Below, in pieces: positions 1 through 8,668 of a stretch of 35,151 nucleotides of DNA (the stretch's first letter is position 1; every line of letters starts with the position of its first letter). The notes under the pieces were generated by a model that was not told where the DNA came from, did not search any database, and saw nothing but the letters and a program-made list of their open reading frames with translations. The stretch comes from Limisphaerales bacterium (GTDB lineage: Bacteria; Verrucomicrobiota; Verrucomicrobiia; Limisphaerales; UBA11358). Location of the stretch: positions 1 to 35,151 of the forward strand of contig DAIDJC010000004.1 in assembly GCA_027451565.1 (NCBI GenBank), in the 5' to 3' direction. A program made the position numbers and the translations under genes.

Positions 1-1
1 T

Positions 2-3000
2 CTATGGCGAAACCGTGCGGTAAAACTGCTGCTGGGAGTGTGATTGAGGAAAAGCAATAGTCACCGTGGCATTGGCCGCATTGGTGATACTTCCCGGGAG
101 AATCGCCCACGCATTTCCAGCCAGGTTGGAACTGGATTCAACGTGATAAGGAAATCCCGGCGTGGTGGCATAGGTGAGAACGACCATCCCATTAAGCAAA
201 TCCACCCGGGGAATCAACTGGCTGGGAGGAGGGGGGCTGGAAAGAACACTGAAAGCCTGGCTGAGGACTGGTTTCAAGGCGATTCCCGTGGCATTGGTGG
301 TGAAGGCGAGGAGTTGGCTTCCAAACCCGGCCAAATTGACGGCCAAGTCATGAAAAGCCGCCATGCCATTGCCAGCATTGGTGCCGATATCTTGCGCGTT
401 TGAACCCAAAAGCAAGCCGAGGGAATTGGTCAGGGCCAATTGCACCAACAGATTTCCCGGCAAATTCAGCGAGGTGGCATGACCCAGGGCGTCCACGGCT
501 TGCACCACAGGTTGGTGGGTCATGGCGAGACCCGCCACGGCCCCTGCGGGTTGAGTGGCAAATGCAAGCGCGGTGGCGGGGCCCAGCACGAGAAATGGCA
601 GGCTTTGAGCGGAAGCGCTGCTTCCCGCAGTATCCATGGCGTCCAGAACGTGAGCGCCTGGGACACTTATGGTCAGATCATCGAAATGCGCCAAACCTGC
701 CTGGTCCGTGACCCGGGAGCACGTGCCAGACAATCCCCCAAGGGAATCACCCAAAACCACGTTGATTTCTGCATTCGAGACAGGAAGGCTGTTTGCATCC
801 AGGGCTTCCACCAGGATTTCCGGGCTGATAACCACCCCCTCTGCGGTTGTGGATGGCTGTTGAATGAATGCCAGGGATTGAACTGGGGTCCATGGCAAAA
901 AATAAGCAGTTTCACTGATTGGACTGTTGATGGCGACCTGTGCCGGGTTGTTGGTCCCGGAATAGGAACCGGAACCAGTGCCAATCCAGTTCTCAAAATT
1001 GTATCCATTGGAAGCCACGGCACTCAGGTAAAGCACTGTTCCAGGATTGGTCCATTGGCTTTGTGGAAAAACCTGTCCCCCGATTGACGGGTTCATGGTC
1101 AGAAGGTACTGGGTGGCGTAGGCCGTCGTGTCAGTGAACGACATGGAAGGCGTCAACAGATGCGATTGGCCGCCGCCATCGCTCCATTCATCCCAGAGGC
1201 ACTGAATGCCGGAGTTTTGCTGGGGTGATGGGGCCAGAAGCCAATGACTGGTCCCGGCGGGCCATAAAAAAGTCCGGGGTGAAGAAAAATTCGTTCCATC
1301 CACATTCAAGGCCAGGTTCGGCGGGCTGGATTGGAACGTGACGGCCACGGAATTGGATTGGAACAGGAGGGAAAACTGCGAGGATGCATTCAAGTATTCA
1401 GCCAGGCCGTTGTTCATGAGAGATAATCTGCCCGTTGCATCGTTGCGTACCCACAGTCCGTTGCGCCCGCTTGCACCAATACCATAATTTGGAATGGAAA
1501 CGTTGGCCGCCACTGCATTGGACAAAACACCGTTGCCGCCAATGATGCTCATGCCATCAGAAATGCTATTGGTGATCAAAACATCCCCGAGAACCAGGCC
1601 GTGAATACCGCCTGCATAGGAATCCATGCAGAGTTGCAAGGCAGCCCTCCATTGGTAACCGGGGTCATAGCCGCCGCAGCGGTCCAGATCGCACCGTAAA
1701 ATGGAGGTGATGCCTGAAAAAGTGTTGGCGCCAACGGGAAAGGTGGTGCTGGCCAGAATGCCGCAGCCGTAGGGAATATCCTGAAACAGGCAGTCCTGAA
1801 TCGAATTACTGATTCCACCGTAAATGGCTCCACCGTTCGCCAGGAAAGGAAGCATTCCAGTGCAATGAGTCACCAGGTTGAATCCCGGCACATAGGTCTG
1901 CTGTGTGTAGGTTGCCGGCCAGATGGGAAAGCAATCATCCCCGGTGCCCCGGGCCGTGCAGTTTGTCACGATGGTGGATTCTATTCCCACCGCCAGGTTG
2001 CAACCGTCCGCAATAGTGTCCCTAAAACGGCAGCCATCCACGATCAATCCCTTTGAATTGGTGAGCCATGCGCCTGTTTTGGTGTGTTCCACCCAGATGC
2101 GTGAGAGGGTGGAACCGGTCCCATAAGAGCCTCCTAGGCCATCATTGGGTTCACTGTCATTGCGATAATTCAGAAAGCCTTGAATCGAAAAATCAGCGAG
2201 GTGGATATGGCTGCCGTTTCCATGAATAAAAACGCGCGCTGAGGGATTGGAGTTGTACAATGAAGCATTGCCCACAAGGCGGGTGAACCACATTCCCGCT
2301 CCCTGAATGATGGCACCAGTAGGCAGGTTTATGCTGCCACTGATAAGGTATTGGCCCGGCGGAAGCCATGCAGCCACGCCCTTGGAAACCGCTGCATTAA
2401 TGCAATTTTGCACGGCAGCGGTGACATCAGACGCTCCATTGGTGGATGCCCCATAAGCGAGAACGGACAGGGATCCTGCCGGTTGCGGCAGGGGCGCTCC
2501 CGCGATCTCGAGGTCCACCAGATCAATGTCATACCAGGCAGCGTTGTCTCCGGCATCCATTTGCAGCCGGATCAAATCCCCGGGCTTGATGGAAAAGCCG
2601 GTGACCCGGACTTCATCAAAAAAATTCCTGGGACTGCCCGCCGAGGGTTCGTTGGTAAATGGATAATTCCCATAGAGCCAGCTATAGCGCGAGGTCATAG
2701 GTAAAACAGCCGCCAAAACGCCGTTGGTATAGAGGCTCAAGTTGTAATCTGCCCCGGCGCCATTCGAGGTGTCTGGCACGCAGTAACGCACCACCATGGA
2801 ATCTGCGGCTGCCTGGGCGGTGAATTCCAAGTATTGACCGGCACTATTGAGTTCCATGCATTTCCTGCCTGACGCTTCGGAAGCAACCAGGTTGGGGCCG
2901 TATTGCGGACCCAAGAGCGTGGCCCCGCCGGAAGTCATGTTTTCTGCTTCATAGGTGATCCACGGAACGGTTGCGCCCGGCGCAAATTCGCCCAAGGCCG

Positions 3001-3133
3001 TGCCAACCCACGGGGTGAAAGCCAAAACCAGCGCGATCCATGCCTTATCGGGCCAAAATCTGGCCAATGCGATTCCCGGCGCTCTGATAGGGGCGCCGGA
3101 ACTGGCATGGGTTCGGGTAAAAAACCAAGACAT
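2..3133 (-). CDS. Secreted GH87-like alpha-1,3-glucanase (mycodextranase-like), multidomain
   Basis: Complete 1043-residue protein. The N-terminus has a long basic lead and a hydrophobic stretch at about 31-48, read as a signal peptide. Residues about 56-212 form a CBM6/35-like beta-sandwich (YEAENM; SRYSWLYGNYPFTNEP). A right-handed beta-helix of pectate-lyase-3 type starts near 220 (YGASTNGASDVTAAVQ; GAGMW). This order and these phrases match GH87 alpha-1,3-glucanases. The IADG motif (D376) and GDD motif (D399, D400) have the 23/24-residue spacing I recall for the three catalytic aspartates of that family. Behind the helix lie two VDGT/WxxWSDGG-type and NGYNFENW-type repeats (about 596-745), two bacterial-Ig-like repeats (about 750-850 and 853-965) and a C-terminal module with HVESSSNL near 998, common in Verrucomicrobiota exoproteins. 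The substrate is inferred; another beta-helix hydrolase or lyase is the alternative. Transcribed away from proS. Confidence 0.8.
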   Translation of the reverse strand: MSWFFTRTHASSGAPIRAPGIALARFWPDKAWIALVLAFTPWVGTALGEFAPGATVPWITYEAENMTSGGATLLGPQYGPNLVASEASGRKCMELNSAGQYLEFTAQAAADSMVVRYCVPDTSNGAGADYNLSLYTNGVLAAVLPMTSRYSWLYGNYPFTNEPSAGSPRNFFDEVRVTGFSIKPGDLIRLQMDAGDNAAWYDIDLVDLEIAGAPLPQPAGSLSVLAYGASTNGASDVTAAVQNCINAAVSKGVAAWLPPGQYLISGSINLPTGAIIQGAGMWFTRLVGNASLYNSNPSARVFIHGNGSHIHLADFSIQGFLNYRNDSEPNDGLGGSYGTGSTLSRIWVEHTKTGAWLTNSKGLIVDGCRFRDTIADGCNLAVGIESTIVTNCTARGTGDDCFPIWPATYTQQTYVPGFNLVTHCTGMLPFLANGGAIYGGISNSIQDCLFQDIPYGCGILASTTFPVGANTFSGITSILRCDLDRCGGYDPGYQWRAALQLCMDSYAGGIHGLVLGDVLITNSISDGMSIIGGNGVLSNAVAANVSIPNYGIGASGRNGLWVRNDATGRLSLMNNGLAEYLNASSQFSLLFQSNSVAVTFQSSPPNLALNVDGTNFSSPRTFLWPAGTSHWLLAPSPQQNSGIQCLWDEWSDGGGQSHLLTPSMSFTDTTAYATQYLLTMNPSIGGQVFPQSQWTNPGTVLYLSAVASNGYNFENWIGTGSGSYSGTNNPAQVAINSPISETAYFLPWTPVQSLAFIQQPSTTAEGVVISPEILVEALDANSLPVSNAEINVVLGDSLGGLSGTCSRVTDQAGLAHFDDLTISVPGAHVLDAMDTAGSSASAQSLPFLVLGPATALAFATQPAGAVAGLAMTHQPVVQAVDALGHATSLNLPGNLLVQLALTNSLGLLLGSNAQDIGTNAGNGMAAFHDLAVNLAGFGSQLLAFTTNATGIALKPVLSQAFSVLSSPPPPSQLIPRVDLLNGMVVLTYATTPGFPYHVESSSNLAGNAWAILPGSITNAANATVTIAFPQSHSQQQFYRTVSP

Positions 3134-3140
3134 TCACCTC
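3134..3140 (-). promoter_or_regulatory. Shine-Dalgarno-like GAGGTGA directly before the GH87-like start
   Basis: On the minus strand GAGGTGA sits immediately before the ATG at 3133. The spacing is shorter than usual, but this is the clearest ribosome-binding-site match near any start in the window, where most genes show none. Confidence 0.4.
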
Positions 3141-3452
3141 AGAGGGTAACGCCCACGACTACTTTGAAGCCAGTCGCATGAAGTGAGGACAGGTTGTTTA
3201 GGTCAAAATTTCATAACCGACTGAATTTGTATTGGTTAAATAAAAATATTCGCCTTGTTGCCATCAATGGCGCCAAACCTGATTTGCAGCCCTGGGCAAT
3301 TTGGTGAGGAGCGGGGCTACAGATCGTGAAAGGCCAATCGTTGCGGGTTGTCATGGAGGAATTGGAACCTTTCTGGCTTATGTTCAGCCATTATCAATCG
3401 GTCACATTTTTGTTTCGTCGGACTGGTCGGTTTCCACTAAGCTTTTCCCTCC
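3134..3452. other. Divergent intergenic region between GH87-like gene and proS
   Basis: This 319 bp must hold the promoters for two divergent genes. An AT-rich core lies around 3210-3252. I see no convincing -35/-10 pair, no RNA gene and no strong hairpin. The proS start is preceded by a pyrimidine-rich TTTTCCCTCC and not by a Shine-Dalgarno sequence. Confidence 0.5.
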
Positions 3453-5204
3453 ATGAAGTGGACGAATACATTGGTACCAACCCTGCGCGAAGCCCCGGCT
3501 GACGCGGAGATTGTTTCACACAAATTATTATTGCGGGCTGGTTTAATACGCAAGCTGGCTGGCGGCGTTTACACCTTTTTGCCGATGGGATTACGAGTGC
3601 TGAGGAAGGTGGAGGAAATCATCCGCGAGGAATTGGATGACGCCGGGGCCGTGGAGGTTTTGATGCCGGCCTTGCAGCCGCGCGAGCTTTGGGAGCAGAG
3701 CGGAAGAGCTGAAACGGCCCGCGACGTGCTTTTCAGGGTCAAGGACGGGGCATCCCGCGAATGGTTTTTAAGTCCCACAGCCGAGGAGGTGATCACCTCA
3801 ATTGCGGCCAACGAAATCAATTCCTACCGGCAATTGCCCAAGAATTTTTACCAGATCAGCACCAAATTCCGGGATGAAATCCGGCCCCGATTTGGTTTGA
3901 TGCGCGCCAAGGAGTTCATCATGAAGGATGCCTATTCCTTTGATGCCAGCGACGAAGGCGCCATGGCGAGCTATCACAAAATGTATGACGCCTACCAGCG
4001 AATTTTTGCCCGGTGCGGTCTCAAATCCTTTCCGGTGGAGGCGGATACCGGGGTGATTGGGGGCAATTATTCCCACGAATTCATGGTGCCAGCCGAGACT
4101 GGAGAAAATGAGGTGGCGTTTTGCGAGGGCTGCGGGTATGCGGCCAACCTCGAAAAGGCAACCAGCAACCTGCCGGCCACGGCGTCTGATGAAACCGGGG
4201 CCGAGGTGGAGGAATTTGCCACGCCTGGCGTGGTGACCATTGAAGCCCTTACCAAGGCTCCGCATCAAATTCGCGCCAACCGCCAGATCAAGACGCTCGT
4301 TTACATTGCCGATTCCAAGCCTGTCCTGATTTTGATTCGAGGTGACGACCAATTGAATGAAACCAAGTTCTTGGCCCGGACAAATGCAACCGCCGTGCGG
4401 CCTGCCACTTCCGAGGAAATCTTTTCCCTGCTGGGCGCCAGAGCCGGATCGTTGGGGGCGGTTCGGTCGGTGCCCCCGCATGTGGCCATCCATGCAGACT
4501 TGCGCCTAAAGGGGGCTCGGGGAATGGTCACCGGGGCGAACAAGGATGGTTTTCATCTTCGCCACGTTTCCATGGAACGGGATGTTCACGTGGGCCATTG
4601 GAACGATTTGCGGACTGTCCGTGCGGGTGAACCGTGCCCAAAGTGCGGGCATTCATTGAAGCTGCGTCGCGCCATTGAGGTCGGGCATGTCTTCAAGCTG
4701 GGAACCAAGTACAGCGAGAAGTTGAATGCGCAGTTTTTGGATGAAACCGGAAACCGCAAACCTGCGGTGATGGGTTGTTATGGGATAGGAGTGACTCGGA
4801 CTTTGCAGGCCATCATTGAACAGGGGAACGATGCGGATGGGATCATCTGGCCGGTGACCGTGGCACCCTACCAGGTGTGTCTCACCCCCCTGAATGTGAC
4901 GCCCGGGGGCGAAGTGATGCAATGGGCGACCCGCATTTATGAGGAACTGCGCTCCTCGGGGGTGGATGTGATTCTGGACGACCGGGATGAGCGTCCGGGA
5001 GTAAAATTCAAGGATGCCGACCTGGTGGGATTCCCGCTGCGTGTGGCCCTTGGGGAAAAAGGGCTGGCCAAAGGCGATGTGGAATTGAAACCTCGCGGAG
5101 GCGCGGTGCAATTTGTAAAAGCCGCCGAGGCGGTTGAAAGCATCAAGGCATGGCTTAAAAAGGCGGTGGAAGCCACATCACCCATTCACCGTGGCAAGGA
5201 GTAA
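3453..5204 (+). CDS. proS: Prolyl-tRNA synthetase
   Basis: Charges tRNA-Pro with proline in the cytoplasm. The 583-residue length and domain order fit the bacterial type that carries an editing domain. The class II catalytic core has motif 2 (TKFRDEIRPRFGLMRAKEF, about 133-151) and motif 3 (GCYGIGVTRTLQAIIEQ, about 445). A YbaK-like insertion for clearing mischarged Ala-tRNA-Pro lies between them (about 225-390, with KTLVYIAD and GDDQLNETK). The C-terminal anticodon-binding domain contains DDRDERPGVKFKDADLVGFP. The start is the ATG after a pyrimidine-rich stretch, and the N-terminus begins in the expected place. The gene appears monocistronic, and its last 19 bp overlap the end of the convergent metallophosphoesterase gene. 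Confidence 0.97.
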   Translation: MKWTNTLVPTLREAPADAEIVSHKLLLRAGLIRKLAGGVYTFLPMGLRVLRKVEEIIREELDDAGAVEVLMPALQPRELWEQSGRAETARDVLFRVKDGASREWFLSPTAEEVITSIAANEINSYRQLPKNFYQISTKFRDEIRPRFGLMRAKEFIMKDAYSFDASDEGAMASYHKMYDAYQRIFARCGLKSFPVEADTGVIGGNYSHEFMVPAETGENEVAFCEGCGYAANLEKATSNLPATASDETGAEVEEFATPGVVTIEALTKAPHQIRANRQIKTLVYIADSKPVLILIRGDDQLNETKFLARTNATAVRPATSEEIFSLLGARAGSLGAVRSVPPHVAIHADLRLKGARGMVTGANKDGFHLRHVSMERDVHVGHWNDLRTVRAGEPCPKCGHSLKLRRAIEVGHVFKLGTKYSEKLNAQFLDETGNRKPAVMGCYGIGVTRTLQAIIEQGNDADGIIWPVTVAPYQVCLTPLNVTPGGEVMQWATRIYEELRSSGVDVILDDRDERPGVKFKDADLVGFPLRVALGEKGLAKGDVELKPRGGAVQFVKAAEAVESIKAWLKKAVEATSPIHRGKE

Positions 5205-6151
5205 AATTCAAAGCGGACAGGCCAGCGGCCCAATGGGTCCAAGTTCGCCATGAAGTAGCCCCCATCATTCAAAAGCTCGATGCCGGCCAGGGCGGGGCAT
5301 AATCGCACCTTGAAAGGAGCCCATTCGCGGGCCAGATGAAGCGCGGCGGTCATTTTTGCCACGGATGGCCCCAATCCACGCAGGACAGGCATCCCCGCCA
5401 GAAACCGGCTTTTCCATAGGACCAAGTCGGAATGAAGGTGGCCAATGACGGTTTGCTCAACTTGACCCAGCCGATCGCGAATTTCCCTCTCTGCGGCCAG
5501 GAAAGGCAGGGCAGTGGGATCGTGGCAAAACAGCAGCACTCGTTGGTTTGGTTCCAGGCTGGAAAAGGCTTTGCGAATCTGGTCGAGGTGATTGACCCGG
5601 AGTTTTTGCCATTCGATTTGGTCTTCAGGCAGAATGTCCGCCGAATGTGCGGGCAGGGTGATTAATGAGGACGTCACGCCCATCAAAACATAGCACCCTT
5701 CGTTGATCTGCCAAAATGGGTGGATGCGCAGGTGTTCAATGGCCAGTTTCCAGCTTTCCAGGCTCATGTTCCCGCGGTTGGAAAACAAGGTGCGCTTCCC
5801 CAGTTCATGATCCCCCAAAACCAGCCGCAGGCGGTCACCAAACTTTTGAGCCAGCGCATCCAGACAAATGCGCGCGCTTTCGAGGCAAGCGGGATCCGAC
5901 ACACCGATGAAACCCGAATCCATGGCAAAATCCCCGTTTACGATCACATGGTCCGCCTCAATCGGTTGCCTGAGGAAAGCGTGAAACTGGGGTGTCCGGT
6001 CCAGTGGATTTCGCATCCAAAACCAATGCCGGTAGGCCCGGGCCAGAAAGCGTGTTCTGGTATTAGAGATGGCTTCCATCTCGTAATTACCACCGCGGGC
6101 GGTTTCTGCCGGACCTGCATAATGAATGTCACTGAGCAGGAGCAGGTTCAT
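5186..6151 (-). CDS. Calcineurin-like metallophosphoesterase
   Basis: A 321-residue hydrolase with the full two-metal phosphoesterase signature: DIH (D8, H10), GD (D74), GDHE in place of the usual GNHE (D114, H115), a CHD (H210) and GHLH (H238, H240). There is no signal peptide, so a cytoplasmic enzyme is likely. The substrate cannot be told from sequence. The ATG at 6151 is chosen because the first metal motif follows it directly (MNLLLLSDIHYAG), as is normal for the family. An upstream TTG at 6175 would add eight unlikely residues. The start lies 23 bp inside the end of recO, which suggests translational coupling. The 3' end overlaps convergent proS. Confidence 0.85.
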   Translation of the reverse strand: MNLLLLSDIHYAGPAETARGGNYEMEAISNTRTRFLARAYRHWFWMRNPLDRTPQFHAFLRQPIEADHVIVNGDFAMDSGFIGVSDPACLESARICLDALAQKFGDRLRLVLGDHELGKRTLFSNRGNMSLESWKLAIEHLRIHPFWQINEGCYVLMGVTSSLITLPAHSADILPEDQIEWQKLRVNHLDQIRKAFSSLEPNQRVLLFCHDPTALPFLAAEREIRDRLGQVEQTVIGHLHSDLVLWKSRFLAGMPVLRGLGPSVAKMTAALHLAREWAPFKVRLCPALAGIELLNDGGYFMANLDPLGRWPVRFEFYSLPR

Positions 6152-6806
6152 GGATTGGGAGTGGACATGCACCAATGGCGTTGGACCGGCCGCGCGGTAA
6201 TCGTTCCAAATGATAGATCAAATAGCCATGAAGCCATTGACCCAAAACGGCGAGGCTTGCGGCATTCGATTTTAAATTTTGCAGGTCCGGCCAGGGGAAT
6301 TCCAAAAGATTTTGCATCAGGTCCATCGCATGGGGAGGCAGGCGCAGCCCGGACAAATCCGGCGCCAATCCCAATTCACGAAGGAGCTTTAATTCAAAGG
6401 CAAAAACAGTTGAGGACTGGACCGGCATGGTTTCCACCGTGTGCAAAAATTCCCTGGTCAGGAGGTATAGTTCCGGGAGGGGGGTTTCCTTCTCAGTGAC
6501 CTGTTCCAGGCAGGTGGTGGCGTAGGCGGCCTGCTGCAGGCGTCCGAGATCCAGCCGGAAAGTACTGGGCGCATGCACCACGCGCGCTTCGCGCAATGGG
6601 TGAAGTGAGCCGGGGCGACCGCGATGGAAGGAAAAATCCGCTTCAAAAAACAAATCCAGCCTGCCGGCGAAGGGGGATTTGGGTTTGCGGGCGCCCTTTG
6701 CCACAGTGCTGAGGCGTCCGGTGGATGGACTGATCCACTCCACAATGAGGCTTGATTCGGTCAATGGGCGCGTGCGCAGGATGATGCCGGTGGCGTTTTC
6801 GATCAT
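6129..6806 (-). CDS. recO: DNA repair protein RecO
   Basis: RecO helps load RecA onto SSB-coated single strands in the RecFOR recombination pathway. The 225-residue protein has the family N-terminal OB-fold opening (ENATGIILRTRPLTESSLIVEWISP, in parts) and the KGARKPKSPFAGRLDLF stretch seen around residues 38-54, followed by a helical C-terminal part (FAFELKLLRELGLAPDL). No CxxC zinc-finger pairs are visible near the C-terminus, unlike many homologues. The start ATG has no Shine-Dalgarno sequence. The downstream metallophosphoesterase overlaps its end by 23 bp. Upstream lies mobile-element debris and then DUF502/ybeY/phoH, a neighbourhood also associated with recO in other bacteria. Confidence 0.9.
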   Translation of the reverse strand: MIENATGIILRTRPLTESSLIVEWISPSTGRLSTVAKGARKPKSPFAGRLDLFFEADFSFHRGRPGSLHPLREARVVHAPSTFRLDLGRLQQAAYATTCLEQVTEKETPLPELYLLTREFLHTVETMPVQSSTVFAFELKLLRELGLAPDLSGLRLPPHAMDLMQNLLEFPWPDLQNLKSNAASLAVLGQWLHGYLIYHLERLPRGRSNAIGACPLPIHEPAPAQ

Positions 6807-6845
6807 GGAAGGGGAGCTAGGCGGGAGGGTCAGTCATCAAGGCCC

Positions 6846-7243
6846 TTAGTTAAGGCCTAACACCCTATTGGTTAAGCGCTTGTGCCGCACCACTCCAGGA
6901 ACGCTTTCAAAAAGCATTTTGCGGGAGAGTTTTTGTATTTGATCCATGATACGGCTGAGTTTGGGTTGGTTGGATACGGCTTGCTTGAGTCAGTGATATT
7001 GCTCTTCGGACAGTGCCACCGTCGCGGTTTTGGTCTTTATTTTTCGCGTCCAGACGTAACGACTGCCTATCTGCCCGGGAGCGCGCTCGAAAACACTGGT
7101 TTGGCTGACCGGCTCCAGTTGGGCCAGTTGGCGCACCAACTCCCGGCAGGCGGGCGGAATCCCAACTTGATTTTTCACCCAGCCATTGAACACCAGAAGC
7201 GGACGGCTTTCAACATAGTAAGCATATAGACCCACTATGAACA
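6846..7243 (-). pseudogene. Decayed IS-associated accessory gene (DUF6788-like), interrupted by in-frame TGA
   Basis: An open frame on the minus strand ends at a TGA (6990-6992). If read through, the same frame continues to a TAA at 6846-6848 with a sensible helical sequence (LKQAVSNQPKLSRIMDQIQK, then LSRKMLFESVPGVVRHKR). The part before the stop has RELVRQLAQLEP, then GSRYVWTRK and KTATVALSEEQ. This layout resembles the small helical proteins with a YVxTKK...KTVTV core that accompany insertion sequences in Verrucomicrobiota and Planctomycetota. The family name is recalled, not searched. The 5' boundary is uncertain. A single nonsense mutation is the simplest reading. Confidence 0.45.
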
Positions 7244-7347
7244 CACCCTGCTTCCCCGCCTTCCGCTCCCAGCTCGCCGCCCTCGGACGCCGCTCCGCCA
7301 AAATTGTTCCTCTGGCCACCCTGGCCCGACTTCACCAGCAGCGCTAG
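7237..7347 (+). pseudogene. Possible transposase N-terminal fragment
   Basis: A 36-codon frame begins at an ATG and ends in TAG. The peptide FRSQLAALGRRSAKIVPLAT followed by LARLHQQ resembles the first helix region of IS4-type transposases of this phylum. No continuation with catalytic DDE residues is found in any frame after the stop before the DUF502 gene. It lies back-to-back with the decayed gene at 6846-7243, supporting an insertion-sequence remnant. Weak evidence; it could be chance coding. Confidence 0.25.
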
Positions 7348-7520
7348 GTTGATTTCCGCAAAGCCCGGTGTCCTCCAAGAATCGCGGGTCGTCAACCGCC
7401 GCCCAAAATTCCATCCGTTACTCCACCGACCACGCCGCAAGTTCGTAGAAATCTCCCATCGCAGCAGATATTTGAAAGCAGTCCCGAAAATATCACAACC
7501 TTGACTAAGGGCGATTCGGG

Positions 7521-8189
7521 TCAGTTTTTGATCACGGGAGGGGTGGAGGGGGAGTTGTTATCCTGCGTGAGCGCGCCAAGACTGATGATGTATTTGAATC
7601 CTTCCGCCACGCTCATGTCCAGACGGGTCACCTCATCCGATGGCAGGATGAGCAGAAAGCCCGACGTTGGAATAGGGGTGGTGGGAACGAATACGCAAAC
7701 CATCTTGCGCCCCATCCTGGTGGACATGGCTTCATCCTGGTCGCTGGTCAAAAAACCAACGGTGTGGCAGCCCTTGCGAGGGTATTCCACGAGCACGACG
7801 GTTTTAAAGGAATTTTTGTTGCCGGAAAAAGCGGCGTCAACCTGTTTGATGGTGCCATAGATTTTATTGAGTACGGGCACATGGAGCATGGCGCCATCGG
7901 CCATGGCGATGATGCGTCTGCCTGCGTAATGCCTTGCCAGCAATCCGATCACCGTCACCAAGAGCGCGGAGAGGCACAGGGCAAAAAGGCTCCAGTACCA
8001 GAAAATGGCCCCTTGGCCGCCATCCGCGTGGGTGGTGGTTTTGGGCATGAAGAAAAGCAGCAGGTCAGTGAAGCTGGAGACGGTTCCAAAAAACCATTTC
8101 ACCACCGCCAAGGTCACCACCCCGGGAAGGATGACGACCAATCCAGTTATAAACCAGGAACGCCACCGGGCGAATAGGGACTTTCTCAC
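7521..8189 (-). CDS. DUF502 family membrane protein
   Basis: A 222-residue inner-membrane protein of unknown function. Two hydrophobic segments (about 12-33, and 62-86 with ALCLSALLVTVIGLL) are followed by a soluble domain with the family phrases VPVLNKIYGTIKQVDAAF, VEYPRKGCHTVGFLT and VFVPTTPIPTSGFLLILP. The GTG start overlaps the ybeY stop as GTGA, so the two are probably translationally coupled. It is the last intact gene of the lpxB-phoH-ybeY cluster before the mobile-element debris. Confidence 0.88.
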   Translation of the reverse strand: MRKSLFARWRSWFITGLVVILPGVVTLAVVKWFFGTVSSFTDLLLFFMPKTTTHADGGQGAIFWYWSLFALCLSALLVTVIGLLARHYAGRRIIAMADGAMLHVPVLNKIYGTIKQVDAAFSGNKNSFKTVVLVEYPRKGCHTVGFLTSDQDEAMSTRMGRKMVCVFVPTTPIPTSGFLLILPSDEVTRLDMSVAEGFKYIISLGALTQDNNSPSTPPVIKN

Positions 8190-8668
8190 GCAGGCAGATT
8201 AACCCTGCCGGACAGCCTGGCGAAGGATTTTTTTGAAGTCAGCCATCGGACCAGCCTGTTTTCAAGCTGTTTCATGCGTTTTCTCAGGCGGGGTGTTCGG
8301 TCATCGCATCCCAGAAGGTGCAGAATGCCATGCACGATGTACCGGGTGACTTCGGCCTGCCATGAGGTTCGGAAACGACGGGCTTGGAGCAGCGCTTCAT
8401 CCACGCAGACAAACAGCTCGCCATAAATGGGCGCCGGGGCGCATCCCGGAGGCTGGGGTTCGGCATGGTCAAAGGTGATGACATCCGTGGAGCCGGCGTG
8501 GTTGAGATAGGTTTCGTTGACCCGCGTCATTTCGGCTGCATTGACCAGGTGAATGCCAATCCGGGCGTTGGAAAGCGCCAATTTTTCACCAAGACTTTGC
8601 ACCAGGCTGCGGAGGTGGCGAAGGTGGATGGTCCGTGTTTTCTGGCGATTGAAGAATTCGAGGGTCAT
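8186..8668 (-). CDS. ybeY: YbeY endoribonuclease (rRNA maturation factor), variant metal site
   Basis: YbeY is a zinc-dependent endoribonuclease involved in 16S rRNA 3'-end maturation and ribosome quality control. The 160-residue protein has the family STDVITFDH phrase (residues 60-68), then GELFVCVD and the metal motif HGILHLLGCDD. H113 and H117 are kept, but the third ligand, usually His at the +10 position, is Asp123. Asp at this site also occurs in some other phyla as I recall, so activity is plausible. The start overlaps the phoH stop by 4 bp (ATGA), and its stop overlaps the DUF502 start. A GAGGAG lies about 16 nt upstream. Confidence 0.9.
   Translation of the reverse strand: MTLEFFNRQKTRTIHLRHLRSLVQSLGEKLALSNARIGIHLVNAAEMTRVNETYLNHAGSTDVITFDHAEPQPPGCAPAPIYGELFVCVDEALLQARRFRTSWQAEVTRYIVHGILHLLGCDDRTPRLRKRMKQLENRLVRWLTSKKSFARLSGRVNLPA

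Larger units (their letters stand above)
6807..7520. other. Intergenic stretch holding mobile-element debris
   Basis: This 714 bp between recO and the DUF502 gene has no intact gene. It contains the decayed accessory gene and the possible transposase fragment listed separately. From about 7350 to 7520 I see no coding, RNA or terminator signal. No matching terminal inverted repeats or target-site duplication could be recognised by eye. Confidence 0.5.

Noticed and set aside
440..1087. A 215-codon plus-strand open frame
   Set aside because: Lies opposite the Ig-like repeats of the GH87-like gene; composition is Cys/Trp/His-rich and unlike a real protein.
3313..3324. GCGGGGCTACAG, near-complement of a site at 33324-33335
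   Set aside because: Too short and only two copies; no wider repeat structure was found.
3798..4493. A 231-codon minus-strand open frame
   Set aside because: Antisense to the proS editing domain, with no recognisable family.
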